Part shown: piece by piece, positions 1-8,936 of the stretch
Layout of the letters: each line of letters begins with the position of its first letter
Position numbering within the stretch: position 1 is the stretch's first letter
NCBI GenBank assembly: GCA_902500775.1
Contig: CABVRZ010000047.1
Coordinates: forward strand, 1 to 32,394
Source of the DNA: an uncultured Nitrospira sp.
GTDB lineage: Bacteria; Nitrospirota; Nitrospiria; Nitrospirales; Nitrospiraceae
Direction: 5' to 3'
Length of the DNA: 32,394 bases
Made by a program: the position numbers and the translations under genes
The notes under the pieces: generated by a model
What the model was told of the DNA's origin: nothing
Seen by the model: the letters and a program-made list of their open reading frames with translations, nothing else
Databases searched by the model: none

Positions 1-48
1 GGCGGCAAGACGGTCGGCTCGGGCGTCGTGACGGAAATCTTGGCCTAA
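1..48 (+). CDS. tuf: Elongation factor Tu, 3' end only (partial)
   Basis: The window opens inside a reading frame that encodes GGKTVGSGVVTEILA and then TAA. This is the characteristic C-terminal end of EF-Tu, the GTPase that delivers aminoacyl-tRNA to the ribosome; domain III of EF-Tu ends in this GGRTVGxGVVTxI pattern. Only 15 residues are visible, so the rest lies upstream. The gene sits 36 bases before rpsJ, which is the usual str-to-S10 operon junction, and that context supports the call. No promoter or terminator is visible between the two genes, so rpsJ is probably transcribed from further upstream. Confidence 0.9.
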   Translation, partial: GGKTVGSGVVTEILA

Positions 49-84
49 GGAAAGACGCTTGACGAATAGCGTAGGAGTAAAGAA

Positions 85-396
85 GTGAAAGTCGATCAGC
101 GTATACGAATTCGGTTGAGAGGGTTTGACTACCGTGTCTTGGATCAATCGGTAGGAGAAATTGTTGAGACTGTTCGTCGGAGTGGCGCGCGAGTGGTTGG
201 TCCTATTCCTCTGCCTACTCGTATTGAAAAAATTACGGTTCAGCGATCGACGCATGCTGATAAGAAGTCGCGCGAACAGTTTGAAATGCGAACTCACAAG
301 AGACTGCTGGATATTATGGAGGCGACTCCTGAAACGATGGATTCATTGATGAAGCTCAATCTTGCGGCTGGAGTAGATGTCGAGATCAAGTTGTGA
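85..396 (+). CDS. rpsJ: 30S ribosomal protein S10
   Basis: This 103-residue protein is the usual length for S10, a small-subunit protein of the 30S head that also serves as NusE in antitermination. Family signatures are visible: the N-terminal [34 protein letters not shown], and the [15 protein letters not shown] block. The start is GTG at 85, placed 7 bases after a GTAGGAG ribosome-binding site (71-77). It is the first gene of the S10 operon and follows tuf with only 36 bases between them. Nothing odd is seen in it. Confidence 0.97.
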   Translation: MKVDQRIRIRLRGFDYRVLDQSVGEIVETVRRSGARVVGPIPLPTRIEKITVQRSTHADKKSREQFEMRTHKRLLDIMEATPETMDSLMKLNLAAGVDVEIKL

Positions 397-470
397 GTGC
401 GGAATATGTTGACTGAGAATCGGTGATTTTGTAGGCAAGAAGCTTTGATCGTACGGCACATTGGAAGAAT

Positions 471-1091
471 ATGACAAACGGACTAATTGGTAAAAAGCTC
501 GGGATGACACAAGTGTTTGACGAAAGTCGCTTAACTCCGGTCACGGTGATTGAGGCTGGTCCTTGTAGGGTGGTGTCAATTCGGACGAAGGAAAAAAATT
601 CCTATGAGGCGGTCCAGCTTTCGTTTGGAGAGGTTAAGGAGCGTCGTCTTTCAGGGGCAGAGCTTGGGCATCTGAAGAAAAACCAGGCGCCACCAAGCCG
701 TATCCTGCGAGAATTTAAAAAAGATGGGGATTCATCAGTTGGTCAGCTCATCACGGTTGAGATGTTCAAGAAGGGTGATTGGGTTGATGTGATTGGTGTA
801 TCAAAGGGCAAGGGTTTTCAGGGTGTTGTTAAGCGACACCACTATGCGGGTGGTCCTGAGTCGCACGGGTCTATGTTTCATCGTGCTCCAGGTTCTATTG
901 GAGCGAGCTCTTTTCCGTCTCGTGTGTGGAAGGGGAAGACCTTGCCTGGGCACATGGGTGCAGAGCGCGTGACAGTTCAGCGATTAAAGGTGGTCGAGTC
1001 ACGGTTAGATCAAAATCTTTTATTTATCCGAGGCGCGGTTCCTGGGGCTGCCAATGGAATCGTCGTCGTTCGGAAATCAAAGAAGAGCTAG
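471..1091 (+). CDS. rplC: 50S ribosomal protein L3
   Basis: This 206-residue protein is L3, an early-assembly protein that reaches towards the peptidyl-transferase centre. It begins with GLIGKKLGMTQVF and carries the highly conserved GGPESHGSMFHRAPGSIGAS loop and the KTLPGHMG motif that define the family. The length is normal (about 205-215). A 74-base gap separates it from rpsJ, the longest in this part of the operon, without a convincing promoter. Its TAG stop is one base from the rplD start, which suggests translational coupling. Confidence 0.97.
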   Translation: MTNGLIGKKLGMTQVFDESRLTPVTVIEAGPCRVVSIRTKEKNSYEAVQLSFGEVKERRLSGAELGHLKKNQAPPSRILREFKKDGDSSVGQLITVEMFKKGDWVDVIGVSKGKGFQGVVKRHHYAGGPESHGSMFHRAPGSIGASSFPSRVWKGKTLPGHMGAERVTVQRLKVVESRLDQNLLFIRGAVPGAANGIVVVRKSKKS

Positions 1092-1092
1092 T

Positions 1093-1716
1093 ATGCCTAC
1101 GATCGATTTGGTTGATTTGCAGAAAAAGAAGATTGGTACGGTAGACCTGTCAGCGCAAGTGTTTGGTTGTGAACCGCGGGTGGCGCTTGTGCACGAGGCG
1201 GTCGTTATGCAACGTGCGTGCGAGCGCCGTGGGACTGCCTCCACTTTGCGTCGCGGTGAGGTGAGCGGATCTGGGAAGAAGCCTTGGAAGCAGAAGCATA
1301 CTGGGCGTGCAAGAGCTGGGTCTCTGCGCTCTCCGGTGTGGCGTCATGGTGGGAGTGTCTTCGGTCCAAAACCGAGGAGCTATGCCTACTCAATGCCCAA
1401 GAAGAAGTACCGTGCTGCTCTTCAGAGTGCTTTGTCGGCCAAAGTGGCAGGGGGAAACCTATTCGTGGTTGCCGATCTGTCTCTGCAGCAACCAAGGACA
1501 AAGTTTCTCGCACAGGCTTTGAGTGGGTTTGGTGGAGGCGTGGAGATGCTGTTGGTTGCAGGGAAGGCTCAGTCGGGCATTCTTCAGGCCGCTGGCAATT
1601 TAACGACGGTTAAGGTTCTCAGTGCTGATCAGCTCAATGTGTATGATGTTGTTCGTGCTCAAATCATTGTGGTTTCGCAGCATGAACTCGGTCAGATAAA
1701 CGAGGTTTGGTCATGA
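1093..1716 (+). CDS. rplD: 50S ribosomal protein L4
   Basis: L4 is a 207-residue protein with a globular domain and a long extended loop lining the exit tunnel. The loop is visible around residues 43-95: RRGEVSGSGKKPWKQKHTGRAR followed by RHGGSVFGPKPRSY. I chose ATG 1093 (MPTIDLVDL) rather than an upstream in-frame start at 1054, because the latter lies deep inside rplC and the family begins near this point. The stop overlaps the rplW start as ATGA. In E. coli L4 autoregulates the S10 operon through its leader; that leader would lie outside this window or is absent here, since tuf is directly upstream. Confidence 0.96.
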   Translation: MPTIDLVDLQKKKIGTVDLSAQVFGCEPRVALVHEAVVMQRACERRGTASTLRRGEVSGSGKKPWKQKHTGRARAGSLRSPVWRHGGSVFGPKPRSYAYSMPKKKYRAALQSALSAKVAGGNLFVVADLSLQQPRTKFLAQALSGFGGGVEMLLVAGKAQSGILQAAGNLTTVKVLSADQLNVYDVVRAQIIVVSQHELGQINEVWS

Positions 1717-2006
1717 AGGTGGGTATGCACTGGGTTCTGGTTCAGCCTCTGTTGACGGAGAAGATTACGGGGCTTCGAGAGCGAACGAATACAGTTGGCT
1801 TTGTCGTTCATCCAGAAGCCAATCGGGTGCAGGTGAAGCAAGCGGTCGAGGCCTTGTTGAAAGTCAAGGTAGAAAAAGTGAATTTAATGAATGTGCGCGG
1901 CAAGATGAAGCGCCTAGGCCGTTTTGCAGGGAGGCGGTCTGATTGGAAGAAAGCGTTTGTCACGCTGAAAGAGGGCGAGAAGTTGGAAATGTACGAGAGC
2001 GCCTAG
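1713..2006 (+). CDS. rplW: 50S ribosomal protein L23
   Basis: L23 is a 97-residue protein at the tunnel exit, where it docks trigger factor and SRP. The sequence shows the family pattern: VLVQPLLTEKIT near the N-terminus, then VHPEANRVQVKQAVEALLKVKVEKVN and the lysine-rich loop NVRGKMKRLGRFAGRRSDWKKA. ATG 1713 gives an ATGA overlap with the rplD stop, which makes it the preferred start. A second ATG at 1725 is possible but would cut the protein to 93 residues. Length and position within the S10 operon are normal. Confidence 0.95.
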   Translation: MKVGMHWVLVQPLLTEKITGLRERTNTVGFVVHPEANRVQVKQAVEALLKVKVEKVNLMNVRGKMKRLGRFAGRRSDWKKAFVTLKEGEKLEMYESA

Positions 2007-2061
2007 GTAGTGTGTCAGTTGCTACTTGTTCGTTGAGCGCAGAGCTGTAGGAGTCGTCTTT

Positions 2062-2904
2062 ATGGGATTAAAGGTATATCGGCCTACCTCACCTGGTCGT
2101 CGTGGGATGACAGCTGTGGGCACTGAAGAGTTGAGCAGTAAGAGGCCTGAGAAGTCACTGACCTCTTTCAATCATCGCACGGGTGGGCGAAATAATGATG
2201 GTCGGATGACGGTTAGGTTCAGAGGGGCTGGTCACAAGCGACTGTATCGCGTCATTGATTTTCGCCGTGACAAGGTTGGTGTTCCAGCAAAGGTTGCCGC
2301 AATTGAGTATGATCCCAACCGTTCGGCAAGGATCGCTTTGTTGAAGTACCGCGATGGAGAAAAGCGTTATATCTTGGCGCCCGTTGGGCTTGCAGTGAAT
2401 GACGAGGTGCAGTCTGGCCCGCAGGCTGAGATTAGGCCTGGAAATGCATTGCCGTTAGGCAATATGCCGCTCGGGACGACGATTCACAATATTGAGTTGA
2501 AAGCCGGTAAGGGCGGGCAGCTCATACGGAGCGCCGGTGGATTTGCACAGGTGATGGGGCGCGATGGCGATTATGTGCAAGTTCGGCTCAAGTCTGGAGA
2601 GATGAGAAGGGTCTTGGGTCACTGCATGGCAACGGTTGGGCAAGTTGGAAATGTCGATCACGAGAATGTCAGCGTGGGAAAGGCCGGTCGGAGCCGCTGG
2701 AAGGGGAAAAGGCCGCATGTGCGAGGTGTGGTTATGAATCCTGTGGATCATCCGCATGGCGGCGGCGAGGGGAAATCTGGTCAGGGCAATCCACATCCGG
2801 TTTCGCCATGGGGGCTCCCAACGAAGGGTTACAAGACACGCCATAATAAGAAGACGGATAAATTCATAATTGCCCGACGTAAGTCAGGAGTGCGCAATGC
2901 CTAG
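2062..2904 (+). CDS. rplB: 50S ribosomal protein L2
   Basis: L2 is 280 residues, slightly longer than the common 273-277. It binds 23S rRNA and is needed for subunit association and peptidyl transfer. Visible signatures are [13 protein letters not shown] at the N-terminus, the [23 protein letters not shown] region, and the C-terminal [20 protein letters not shown] segment that contains the essential histidine. The ATG at 2062 has GTAGGAG (2047-2053) upstream; in-frame codons further upstream do not match the family. The 3' end overlaps rpsS by 8 bases. Confidence 0.97.
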   Translation: MGLKVYRPTSPGRRGMTAVGTEELSSKRPEKSLTSFNHRTGGRNNDGRMTVRFRGAGHKRLYRVIDFRRDKVGVPAKVAAIEYDPNRSARIALLKYRDGEKRYILAPVGLAVNDEVQSGPQAEIRPGNALPLGNMPLGTTIHNIELKAGKGGQLIRSAGGFAQVMGRDGDYVQVRLKSGEMRRVLGHCMATVGQVGNVDHENVSVGKAGRSRWKGKRPHVRGVVMNPVDHPHGGGEGKSGQGNPHPVSPWGLPTKGYKTRHNKKTDKFIIARRKSGVRNA

Positions 2905-3184
2905 ATCAGTCAGTAAAGGGGCGTTTGTTGACGACCACCTACTCAAAAAAGTTGAGCAGATGAATCAGACGAAGGATCGAAAGCTGATCAAGACGTGGTC
3001 GCGGCGATCAACTGTGGTGCCTGACATGATTGGTCATACCTTTGCTGTCCATAATGGAAAAAAGTTCATTCCTGTGTTTGTCACGGAGAATATGGTTGGA
3101 CATAAGCTCGGTGAATTTGCGCCCACTCGGTTTTTTAAGGGGCACGGTCAGGCGAAGACCGAAAAGGCTGTTGCGCTAAAGTAG
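2897..3184 (+). CDS. rpsS: 30S ribosomal protein S19
   Basis: S19 is a 95-residue protein of the 30S head that pairs with S13 and contacts the A-site finger. The sequence carries [43 protein letters not shown] and the closing [15 protein letters not shown], all family hallmarks. ATG 2897 lies inside the end of rplB (8-base overlap) and is preceded by AGGAG (2886-2890), so the RBS is embedded in the rplB coding sequence. This predicts coupled translation of L2 and S19. Confidence 0.96.
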   Translation: MPRSVSKGAFVDDHLLKKVEQMNQTKDRKLIKTWSRRSTVVPDMIGHTFAVHNGKKFIPVFVTENMVGHKLGEFAPTRFFKGHGQAKTEKAVALK

Positions 3185-3248
3185 TGTCCGACGTCCTAAA
3201 AGCCAGTCTATTTGAATGTGGAATGTTGAAGGGTAACGGGATTGTACG

Positions 3249-3605
3249 ATGAGTGAAGCACATGCCATTCTCAGGTTTGTCCGTGTTGCGCCAAGAAAAG
3301 CGAAACCGGTGATCGATATGATTCGAGGTCAGCAGGTGCCAATGGCGCTGGCCATGTTGAAGCACACCCCTCGGCATGCGGCGCGCGTGGTGGAGAAGCT
3401 TCTTCGCTCTGCGGTGGCGAACGCGGAACTAAAAGAATTGGGTGATAGTGAATCGATGGTTGTCTCAAAGGCTTTTGTAAACTGTGGTCCCACGTATAAA
3501 CGTGTCAGGGCCAGGTCTATGGGGAGAGCCAATGCGATTCAAAAGCGTACCAGTCATATTACGGTGGTCGTTACGGCATCAGAACATCAGGGTCAAAAGA
3601 AGTAA
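3249..3605 (+). CDS. rplV: 50S ribosomal protein L22
   Basis: L22 is 118 residues, with a hairpin that lines the polypeptide exit tunnel. The sequence shows [19 protein letters not shown] near the N-terminus, AVANAELK in the middle, and the tunnel hairpin region [29 protein letters not shown]. The macrolide-relevant loop therefore looks intact. A 64-base gap separates it from rpsS, longer than the neighbouring junctions, but I see no clear promoter or terminator in it. The ATG at 3249 follows a modest AACGGGA purine stretch. Confidence 0.95.
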   Translation: MSEAHAILRFVRVAPRKAKPVIDMIRGQQVPMALAMLKHTPRHAARVVEKLLRSAVANAELKELGDSESMVVSKAFVNCGPTYKRVRARSMGRANAIQKRTSHITVVVTASEHQGQKK

Positions 3606-3636
3606 GCTGACTTTTATTTATTGAGGCATAGCGCGC

Positions 3637-4308
3637 ATGGGGCAGAAAACACATCCAATCGGTTATCGGCTTGGTTACAATTATACCTGGAGCTCTCGTT
3701 GGTATGCAGGGAAAGACTATGCCAAGTTGCTCCATCAAGACGTGAAGATCAGAAAGGTCGTAAAAGCTCGGCTTTACCATGCTGGCGTGGCAAAAGTTGA
3801 AATCGAACGATCTGGTGATCAGACTCGAGTCATTATTCACACGGCTCGACCAGGAATTATCATCGGCCGGAAGGGTGCGGAGGTTGATAAGCTGAAGGCT
3901 GATCTTGAGAAGCAATATGGTGGCCAGGTTTACATCACGGTAAAAGAAATCAAGAAGCCAGAACTGGACGCTCAGCTTGTAAGTGAAAATGTCGCTACGC
4001 AGCTTGAAAAACGCGTCGCATTTCGTAGGGCCATGAAACGGAGTGTGCAGTCGGCATTGAGGCTTGGCGCACAAGGGATCAAGATCATGGTGGCCGGTCG
4101 CTTGGGTGGTGCTGAAATAGCCAGGACTGAGTGGTATCGAGAAGGTCGAGTGCCGCTACATACGCTTCGGGCTGAAATTGATTATGGCTTTGCTGAGGCC
4201 CATACAACCATGGGGCAGATCGGGGTGAAGACCTGGATTTATAAAGGTGAGCTTCTTCCTGTGCAGCCCATGAAGGCGGAATCAACTTTGGATAGGCGGT
4301 TTGGGTGA
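3637..4308 (+). CDS. rpsC: 30S ribosomal protein S3
   Basis: S3 is 223 residues and lies at the mRNA entry channel, where it contributes to helicase activity. It starts with [13 protein letters not shown] and has a type II KH domain with the GxxG loop GRKG at residues 77-80 in the [13 protein letters not shown] context. The C-terminal domain contains [31 protein letters not shown] and the [10 protein letters not shown] motif. Length is within the family range (210-235). It is separated from rplV by 31 bases and from rplP by 12. Confidence 0.97.
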   Translation: MGQKTHPIGYRLGYNYTWSSRWYAGKDYAKLLHQDVKIRKVVKARLYHAGVAKVEIERSGDQTRVIIHTARPGIIIGRKGAEVDKLKADLEKQYGGQVYITVKEIKKPELDAQLVSENVATQLEKRVAFRRAMKRSVQSALRLGAQGIKIMVAGRLGGAEIARTEWYREGRVPLHTLRAEIDYGFAEAHTTMGQIGVKTWIYKGELLPVQPMKAESTLDRRFG

Positions 4309-4320
4309 GGAGATTAAGCT

Positions 4321-4737
4321 GTGTTAGCCCCTAAGAAAGTTAAATTTAGAAAGATGCAAAAAGGCCGAATGACTGGCAAGGCCTATCGTGGTGGCCAAAT
4401 TACCCTTGGTGAATTTGGGTTGAAAGCGCTGGAGCCAGGATGGGTAACAAGCCGCCAGATTGAAGCCGCTCGTATCGCCATTACACGATATGTGAAGAGA
4501 GGTGGGCAGGTTTGGACCAGGATTTTCCCGGATAAGCCGATCACGAAAAAACCGGCGGAAACCAGAATGGGAAAAGGGAAAGGGAATCCAGAGTACTGGG
4601 TGGCGGTTGTGAAGCCTGGTCGGATCCTCTACGAAATGGATGGGGTTACTCCGGAAACGGCCAAGGAGGCTTTCCGGCTCGCTTCTCACAAGTTGCCGGT
4701 CGCTACGAAGCTGGTCGTTCGCGGCGAGTTTGGATAA
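4321..4737 (+). CDS. rplP: 50S ribosomal protein L16
   Basis: L16 is 138 residues and organises the A-site side of the large subunit. Family motifs include [21 protein letters not shown], the [30 protein letters not shown] stretch, and [22 protein letters not shown]. The start is GTG at 4321, preceded by GAGGAGAT (4307-4314). The family N-terminus matches this position, so the downstream ATG at 4354 is not favoured. It is followed after 42 bases by rpmC. Confidence 0.96.
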   Translation: MLAPKKVKFRKMQKGRMTGKAYRGGQITLGEFGLKALEPGWVTSRQIEAARIAITRYVKRGGQVWTRIFPDKPITKKPAETRMGKGKGNPEYWVAVVKPGRILYEMDGVTPETAKEAFRLASHKLPVATKLVVRGEFG

Positions 4738-4779
4738 GAGGCAACAGGTCTGCGTGCGAGGGGGGAGTGGAGAACGCAA

Positions 4780-4995
4780 ATGACGCTTGATGTGAAAGAG
4801 TTACGAGGCATGGGGGCTGGTGAACTTGAAGAAAAAGAGAAGCAGCTCGTACAAGAACTGTTTACGCTTCGTTTTCAGTTCGGGACGGGCCGTCTTGAGA
4901 ATCCGATGCAAATTCGCAAGACGAAACGTGATATCGCACGAGTCAAAACTTTTCTGAATCATGTTCGAAGCCAAACTGACGAGTCGAAAAGGTAA
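4780..4995 (+). CDS. rpmC: 50S ribosomal protein L29
   Basis: L29 is a small 71-residue helical hairpin protein near the exit tunnel, next to L23. Visible features are the N-terminal ELRGMGAGELEEKEKQLVQELFTLRFQFGTG helix and the IRKTKRDIARVKTFL second helix, both typical. The length is within the usual 60-75 range. It is translated from ATG 4780 after GGGGAGTGGAG and is followed by rpsQ after 8 bases. Confidence 0.94.
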   Translation: MTLDVKELRGMGAGELEEKEKQLVQELFTLRFQFGTGRLENPMQIRKTKRDIARVKTFLNHVRSQTDESKR

Positions 4996-5003
4996 AGGAT
5001 GCT

Positions 5004-5270
5004 ATGGCTGAGGTGGTAAGGCGGCGTCATTGGTACGGTGATGTCGTCAGCAATAAGATGCAGAAGACTGTTGTCGTGGTCGTTTCTCGATCAGTTGTTC
5101 ATCCGGTCTACAAGAAAGTATTGAGACGGGTGACGCGATTAAAGGCTCATGACGAAAGTGGGATATGTAAGGTTGGGGATCGAGTGAAGCTGGTGCAAAC
5201 CAGACCACTGAGCAAAGAAAAGAACTGGCGTGTTGTTCAGGTTATGGAAAAGGGGCAGCCTGAAAAATAG
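5004..5270 (+). CDS. rpsQ: 30S ribosomal protein S17
   Basis: S17 is an 88-residue OB-fold protein and a primary 16S rRNA binder in the 30S body. The sequence shows [31 protein letters not shown], then the [13 protein letters not shown] segment (here [37 protein letters not shown]), which is the standard pattern. The rpmC stop is 8 bases upstream with AAAGGA as RBS, so the two genes are very likely co-translated. It is the last gene of the S10 operon in the classical division. Confidence 0.95.
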   Translation: MAEVVRRRHWYGDVVSNKMQKTVVVVVSRSVVHPVYKKVLRRVTRLKAHDESGICKVGDRVKLVQTRPLSKEKNWRVVQVMEKGQPEK

Positions 5271-5320
5271 AAGGATCCCTCCAGTGCCATTCGGCATTTG
5301 AGATTCGTAGGAATAAATCA

Positions 5321-5689
5321 ATGATTCAGAACTATACATACATGGATGTAGCGGATAACTCCGGAGCCAAGCAAGCCATGTGCTTTCATGTCTTCGGAGG
5401 AACGCGTCGCCGCTATGCGTCATTGGGCGATGTGGTCGTGGTTGCGGTCAAGGAGGCTATTCCTCAGGCGAGCGTTAAAAAGGGTGATGTAAGCCGCGCC
5501 GTGATTGTTCGAACAACGAAGGAAGTTCGGCGAGAGGACGGGTCATATATTAAGTTTGACCGGAACGCCTGTGTTTTGATTAATAAAGATGGTGAGCCTA
5601 TTGGGACGCGTATCTTTGGCCCCGTGGCCCGTGAGCTCCGTTGGAAGAAATTTATGAAGATTATCTCATTGGCGCCAGAAGTTTTATAG
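5321..5689 (+). CDS. rplN: 50S ribosomal protein L14
   Basis: L14 is 122 residues, the standard family length, and lies at the subunit interface next to L19. It begins [40 protein letters not shown] and has the [27 protein letters not shown] region and the closing [13 protein letters not shown]. The ATG at 5321 has GTAGGAA upstream (5309-5315). It is the first gene of the spc group; a 50-base gap follows rpsQ with a small TGCC/GGCA hairpin but no clear promoter, so read-through from the S10 genes is likely. Confidence 0.97.
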   Translation: MIQNYTYMDVADNSGAKQAMCFHVFGGTRRRYASLGDVVVVAVKEAIPQASVKKGDVSRAVIVRTTKEVRREDGSYIKFDRNACVLINKDGEPIGTRIFGPVARELRWKKFMKIISLAPEVL

Positions 5690-5711
5690 GGTCGAACGAG
5701 CGAGGAGCGTT

Positions 5712-6041
5712 GTGGAAGTACTCCAAAAAAGCAGAATTAGAAAAGGCGACACGGTGATTGTGATTGCCGGTCGCGAACGCGGTAAGACAGGGAAAGTGAT
5801 GTCGGTCGACCTTCGTGCTGGGAAGGTGGTCGTAGAAAAATTGAATATTATTAAGCGACACACAAAGCCTAATCAGAAGGCGAAGCAGGGCGGGATTTTG
5901 GAGAGAGAAGCGCCCCTTCAGGTTTCCAATGTCATGTTTTTCTGTCCAGTCACTCAGAAGCCGACACGGGTGGGAATACGAACTCAAGCTGATGGGCGAC
6001 GAGTGCGTTTCAGTAAGAAATCGAACGAGACTCTGGAATAA
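5712..6041 (+). CDS. rplX: 50S ribosomal protein L24
   Basis: L24 is a 109-residue KOW-domain protein that starts 50S assembly. The KOW motif is visible as [25 protein letters not shown] near residues 9-33, followed by [39 protein letters not shown], a common bacterial pattern. The start is GTG at 5712, with GCGAGGAGCG upstream as RBS. The rplE start follows 8 bases after the stop. Confidence 0.95.
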   Translation: MEVLQKSRIRKGDTVIVIAGRERGKTGKVMSVDLRAGKVVVEKLNIIKRHTKPNQKAKQGGILEREAPLQVSNVMFFCPVTQKPTRVGIRTQADGRRVRFSKKSNETLE

Positions 6042-6049
6042 GGTTGGCA

Positions 6050-6691
6050 ATGGCTAAAGAACCAAAAAACCGAACGAGTAAACCGACGGACCGGAAATCC
6101 CCAAAGAAAGAGGCACCCCAGCTCGATCAGGGGAGTAATGAGTCGAATTTTCGACCAAGGCTTCGAGACATGTATGAGCAGCAAGTCGTGCCAGCTTTGA
6201 TGAAAGAGTTTGGGTATAAGAACATCATGCAAGTCCCCAAGCTTGAACGCGTTGTCTTAAATGTTGGCATGGGTGAGGCCATTCAAAACGTAAAGCTTCT
6301 CGAGAGTGCCGTGGCTGAATTAGGGCTGATTACTGGCCAGAAGCCGGTTGTGACTCGGGCGAAAAAGGCCATTGCTGGATTCAAACTCAGGCAGGGCTTG
6401 CCAATCGGAGCAAAGGTTACGCTCCGGAGCCGGCGGATGTACGAATTTTTTGATCGATTGGTGACGTTGGCGCTTCCTCGAATACGGGATTTTCGTGGCA
6501 TATCTCCGAAGGCATTTGATGGTCGAGGAAATTATACCCTCGGGCTGAAAGAACAGCTCATCTTCCCGGAGATTAAGTATGACGAGGTGGCATCGATTCA
6601 CGGTATGGATATCTCGGTTGTCACCACAGCAAAAACTAACGATGAAGGAAAAGCCTTGTTAAAGCACCTCGGCATGCCGTTCAGAACATAA
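6050..6691 (+). CDS. rplE: 50S ribosomal protein L5 with N-terminal extension
   Basis: L5 binds 5S rRNA and touches the P-site tRNA. The canonical body begins near residue 35 ([43 protein letters not shown]) and ends with [27 protein letters not shown]. The body alone is about 179 residues, exactly the usual L5 length, but this protein is 213. The first 34 residues are a Lys/Pro/Asn-rich, probably disordered tail ([19 protein letters not shown]). ATG 6050 is 8 bases after rplX; an in-frame TTG at 6044 is less likely. No Met or alternative start lies close to the canonical N-terminus before residue 41, so the extension looks genuine. Confidence 0.95.
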   Translation: MAKEPKNRTSKPTDRKSPKKEAPQLDQGSNESNFRPRLRDMYEQQVVPALMKEFGYKNIMQVPKLERVVLNVGMGEAIQNVKLLESAVAELGLITGQKPVVTRAKKAIAGFKLRQGLPIGAKVTLRSRRMYEFFDRLVTLALPRIRDFRGISPKAFDGRGNYTLGLKEQLIFPEIKYDEVASIHGMDISVVTTAKTNDEGKALLKHLGMPFRT

Positions 6692-6736
6692 GAAACGGTA
6701 GAAGTATCGGCTGTCGGTTGGACGGAAGGAGTTCCT

Positions 6737-6922
6737 GTGTCACGTTTAGCATTGAGAAATAAAGCTGTAGCGAAACCAAAGTTTTCCACACGCGAGTATC
6801 ATCGATGCGGTGTGTGTGGGCGGGTGCGGGGGTATTTGCGTCGTTTTCGCATGTGTCGAATCTGCTTTCGTCTATTGACACTCAAGGGAGAGATCCCCGG
6901 AGTGAGAAAGTCAAGCTGGTAG
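6737..6922 (+). CDS. rpsN: 30S ribosomal protein S14, zinc type
   Basis: This 61-residue protein is the short, zinc-binding form of S14 (also called rpsZ). Two CxxC pairs are visible, C24/C27 (CGVC) and C40/C43 (CRIC), in the context of [23 protein letters not shown], and the C-terminus [11 protein letters not shown] is diagnostic. It is a late-assembly protein of the 30S head. The start is GTG at 6737 after GGAAGGAG (6724-6731). It lies between rplE and rpsH as in most spc operons. Confidence 0.96.
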   Translation: MSRLALRNKAVAKPKFSTREYHRCGVCGRVRGYLRRFRMCRICFRLLTLKGEIPGVRKSSW

Positions 6923-6985
6923 CCTGTATTCATGGGTAGATAGCAGTCAACAAAAGAATAGCACTGAGGGGTAGAAGGACATAGC

Positions 6986-7381
6986 ATGGTTACCGATCCA
7001 GTCGGCGATCTTCTCGTTAGATTAAAAAATGGCGCCCAACGGCGTTTTGAAACAGTAACGGTTCCAACCTCAAAGCTCAAACGGGCTATCCTCGAGATTT
7101 TGAAGCGAGAGGGTTACGTTGAGGGAGTTGAAGACAGTACCGAGGATGGGCATCCCGTTCTGCATGTGCGCCTTCGGTATATCGCGGAGGGACAGCCAAT
7201 GATCACGGGGCTCGAACGTATCAGTAAGCCAGGCCGTCGGGTGTACGTTGGCAGTCAGGATATTCGAAAAGTTCGAAATGGCATTGGCGTATCTATTCTT
7301 TCGACATCTAAGGGAATCATGACGGATCAAGAATCTCGCAAAAGTCATCTCGGGGGCGAGGTTCTCTGCTCAGTGTGGTAA
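6986..7381 (+). CDS. rpsH: 30S ribosomal protein S8
   Basis: S8 is 131 residues and a primary 16S rRNA binder of the central domain. It opens with MVTDPVGDLLVRLKNGAQRRFETV and closes with GRRVYVGSQDIRKVRNGIGVSILSTSKGIMTDQESRK and GGEVLCSVW, the typical C-terminal rRNA-binding half. In E. coli S8 represses the spc operon by binding an rRNA-like site at rplX-rplE; I do not see a clear copy of that site here. RBS GTAGAAGGA (6971-6979) precedes ATG 6986. Confidence 0.96.
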   Translation: MVTDPVGDLLVRLKNGAQRRFETVTVPTSKLKRAILEILKREGYVEGVEDSTEDGHPVLHVRLRYIAEGQPMITGLERISKPGRRVYVGSQDIRKVRNGIGVSILSTSKGIMTDQESRKSHLGGEVLCSVW

Positions 7382-7425
7382 GGATATCGGTTGTTCGAAC
7401 CTCGGGGTGAAGGGTGTAAGAGATC

Positions 7426-7962
7426 ATGTCGCGTATTGGGAAAAAGCCGATCACCATTCCAGCTGGAGTGGAAGTAAAAGCAGTCGGGTCAACTGTGACG
7501 GTGAAAGGTCCCTTGGGGAAATTAGAATGGCCAATGATGCAGGGGCTTGATGTAGCCATTCAGAATGGCCAAGTTCTTATCGGTCGATCCAGCGATGATC
7601 GTAAGATAAGAGCTTTGCACGGGCTCACTCGTGCTGAGCTGAGCAACATGGTCCAGGGTGTTACTAAGGGGTATGAGCGCTCCTTAGAGATTACCGGTGT
7701 TGGTTACAAGACGCAACTTCAGGGACGAACCTTGAGCTTTAATGTCGGGTATATCAACCCGGTTCTCTATCAAGTCCCAACCGGGATTGATGTGAAGGTT
7801 GATAAACAAACTCTCATCAATGTCAAAGGGGTTGATAAACGATTGGTTGGTCAGGTCGCAGCTGATCTACGAGCCATTAAACCCCCGGATGTGTACAAGC
7901 AAAAGGGTGTTCGTTATGCTGGCGAAACCTTACGCAAAAAAGAAGGCAAAACTGGGAAGTAG
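7426..7962 (+). CDS. rplF: 50S ribosomal protein L6
   Basis: L6 is 178 residues, the normal length, and made of two similar RNA-binding domains near the sarcin-ricin loop. Features include MSRIGKKPITIPAGVEVK at the N-terminus, GLTRAELSNMVQGVTKGYERSLEITGVGYK in the middle and the C-terminal signature RAIKPPDVYKQKGVRYAGE. It follows rpsH after 44 bases, with a weak RBS (GGGTGTAAGAG), and is separated from rplR by 9 bases. Confidence 0.96.
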   Translation: MSRIGKKPITIPAGVEVKAVGSTVTVKGPLGKLEWPMMQGLDVAIQNGQVLIGRSSDDRKIRALHGLTRAELSNMVQGVTKGYERSLEITGVGYKTQLQGRTLSFNVGYINPVLYQVPTGIDVKVDKQTLINVKGVDKRLVGQVAADLRAIKPPDVYKQKGVRYAGETLRKKEGKTGK

Positions 7963-7971
7963 GAACTGACA

Positions 7972-8337
7972 ATGAATGCTGCAGATAAATTTCGACAGCT
8001 TGAACGGCGGCGCAAGCGTGTGCGCCAGACGATTCTTGGCACCGCTGAGCGTCCTCGCCTGAATGTTTTTCGGAGTGCAGCGCATATCTATGCTCAGGTT
8101 ATTGATGATATTCGAGGAGCCACTCTTGCGGCAGCGTCATCTCTTGATAAATCGATTCGTACATCGGTGAAGTCAACCGGTGGAATTGAGGCGGCGAAAG
8201 CGGTCGGGAAGTTGATTGCCGATCGGGCCAAAGCCGCGAAGGTTACCGCGGTAGTTTTTGACAGAGGTGGGCGTATGTACCATGGCCGTATTAAAGCATT
8301 GGCCGATGCATCGCGCGAGGGTGGCCTTCGATTTTGA
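7972..8337 (+). CDS. rplR: 50S ribosomal protein L18
   Basis: L18 is 121 residues and binds 5S rRNA together with L5 and L25. The basic N-terminal tail ([24 protein letters not shown]) is followed by [19 protein letters not shown] and the C-terminal [26 protein letters not shown], a family hallmark. It starts at ATG 7972, 9 bases after the rplF stop, and is followed by an 89-base gap, unusually long for this cluster. Confidence 0.96.
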   Translation: MNAADKFRQLERRRKRVRQTILGTAERPRLNVFRSAAHIYAQVIDDIRGATLAAASSLDKSIRTSVKSTGGIEAAKAVGKLIADRAKAAKVTAVVFDRGGRMYHGRIKALADASREGGLRF

Positions 8338-8426
8338 GGACAGATCTGAATTAGTATGCGTCGGTAGAGTCGGCGACGATTTTCTATTCAGGAAGTTAAC
8401 TGAACGTTGGACTGAGGGGTGGGAGC

Positions 8427-8936
8427 GTGCGAGTCAATCCCGATGAACTAAGTCTGAAAGATAAAGTGGTGTTTATCAACCGCGTGGCAAAGGTTGTCAA
8501 GGGTGGCAAGCGGTTTAACTTTTGTGCGCTCGTGGTTGTTGGTGATGGCCATGGATGGGTTGGGATTGGTAAGGGGAAGGCAGCTGAAGTGCCAGTTGCA
8601 ATTTCCAAAGCCGTGGAGCAGGCAAAGAAGCATCTTGTTCATGTGCCACTCAAGGGTGGAACGATTCCCCACGAAGTCCACGGCCTCTTCGGAGCGGAAC
8701 ATGTGTTGCTCAAGCCTGCTGTCGATGGGACTGGGATCATTGCAGGGGGGGCAGTGCGTGCGGTTGTGGAATTGGTCGGTGCGCACAATGTGATTGCGAA
8801 GACCTTAGGGCGTGGGAATCCATTCAATACCGTTCGTGCAACACTCGATGGCCTCACACAGCTGAGAAATCTCGATGATGTGCTTCGTTTCCGTCGGCAA
8901 ACGGCGGATGAAGGGCGAGAAAGGGCGACAGCGTAA
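8427..8936 (+). CDS. rpsE: 30S ribosomal protein S5
   Basis: S5 is 169 residues and acts at the mRNA entry site, where it affects decoding accuracy. The dsRBD-like N-terminal domain is visible ([32 protein letters not shown], then [28 protein letters not shown]). The C-terminal domain includes [44 protein letters not shown]. The start is GTG 8427 after a GAGGGGTGGGAG purine run. Its TAA stop shares a base with the rpmD start (TAATG), suggesting coupling. Confidence 0.96.
   Translation: MRVNPDELSLKDKVVFINRVAKVVKGGKRFNFCALVVVGDGHGWVGIGKGKAAEVPVAISKAVEQAKKHLVHVPLKGGTIPHEVHGLFGAEHVLLKPAVDGTGIIAGGAVRAVVELVGAHNVIAKTLGRGNPFNTVRATLDGLTQLRNLDDVLRFRRQTADEGRERATA

Noticed and set aside
409..437. TTGACT with a TAGGCA box 17 bases on, between rpsJ and rplC
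   Set aside because: The -10 box is poor, and an internal promoter here is not needed in a continuous operon.
3571..4074. 167-codon open frame on the - strand opposite rpsC
   Set aside because: It is antisense to a clear S3 gene, has no family resemblance and no RBS; a shadow of the codon pattern.
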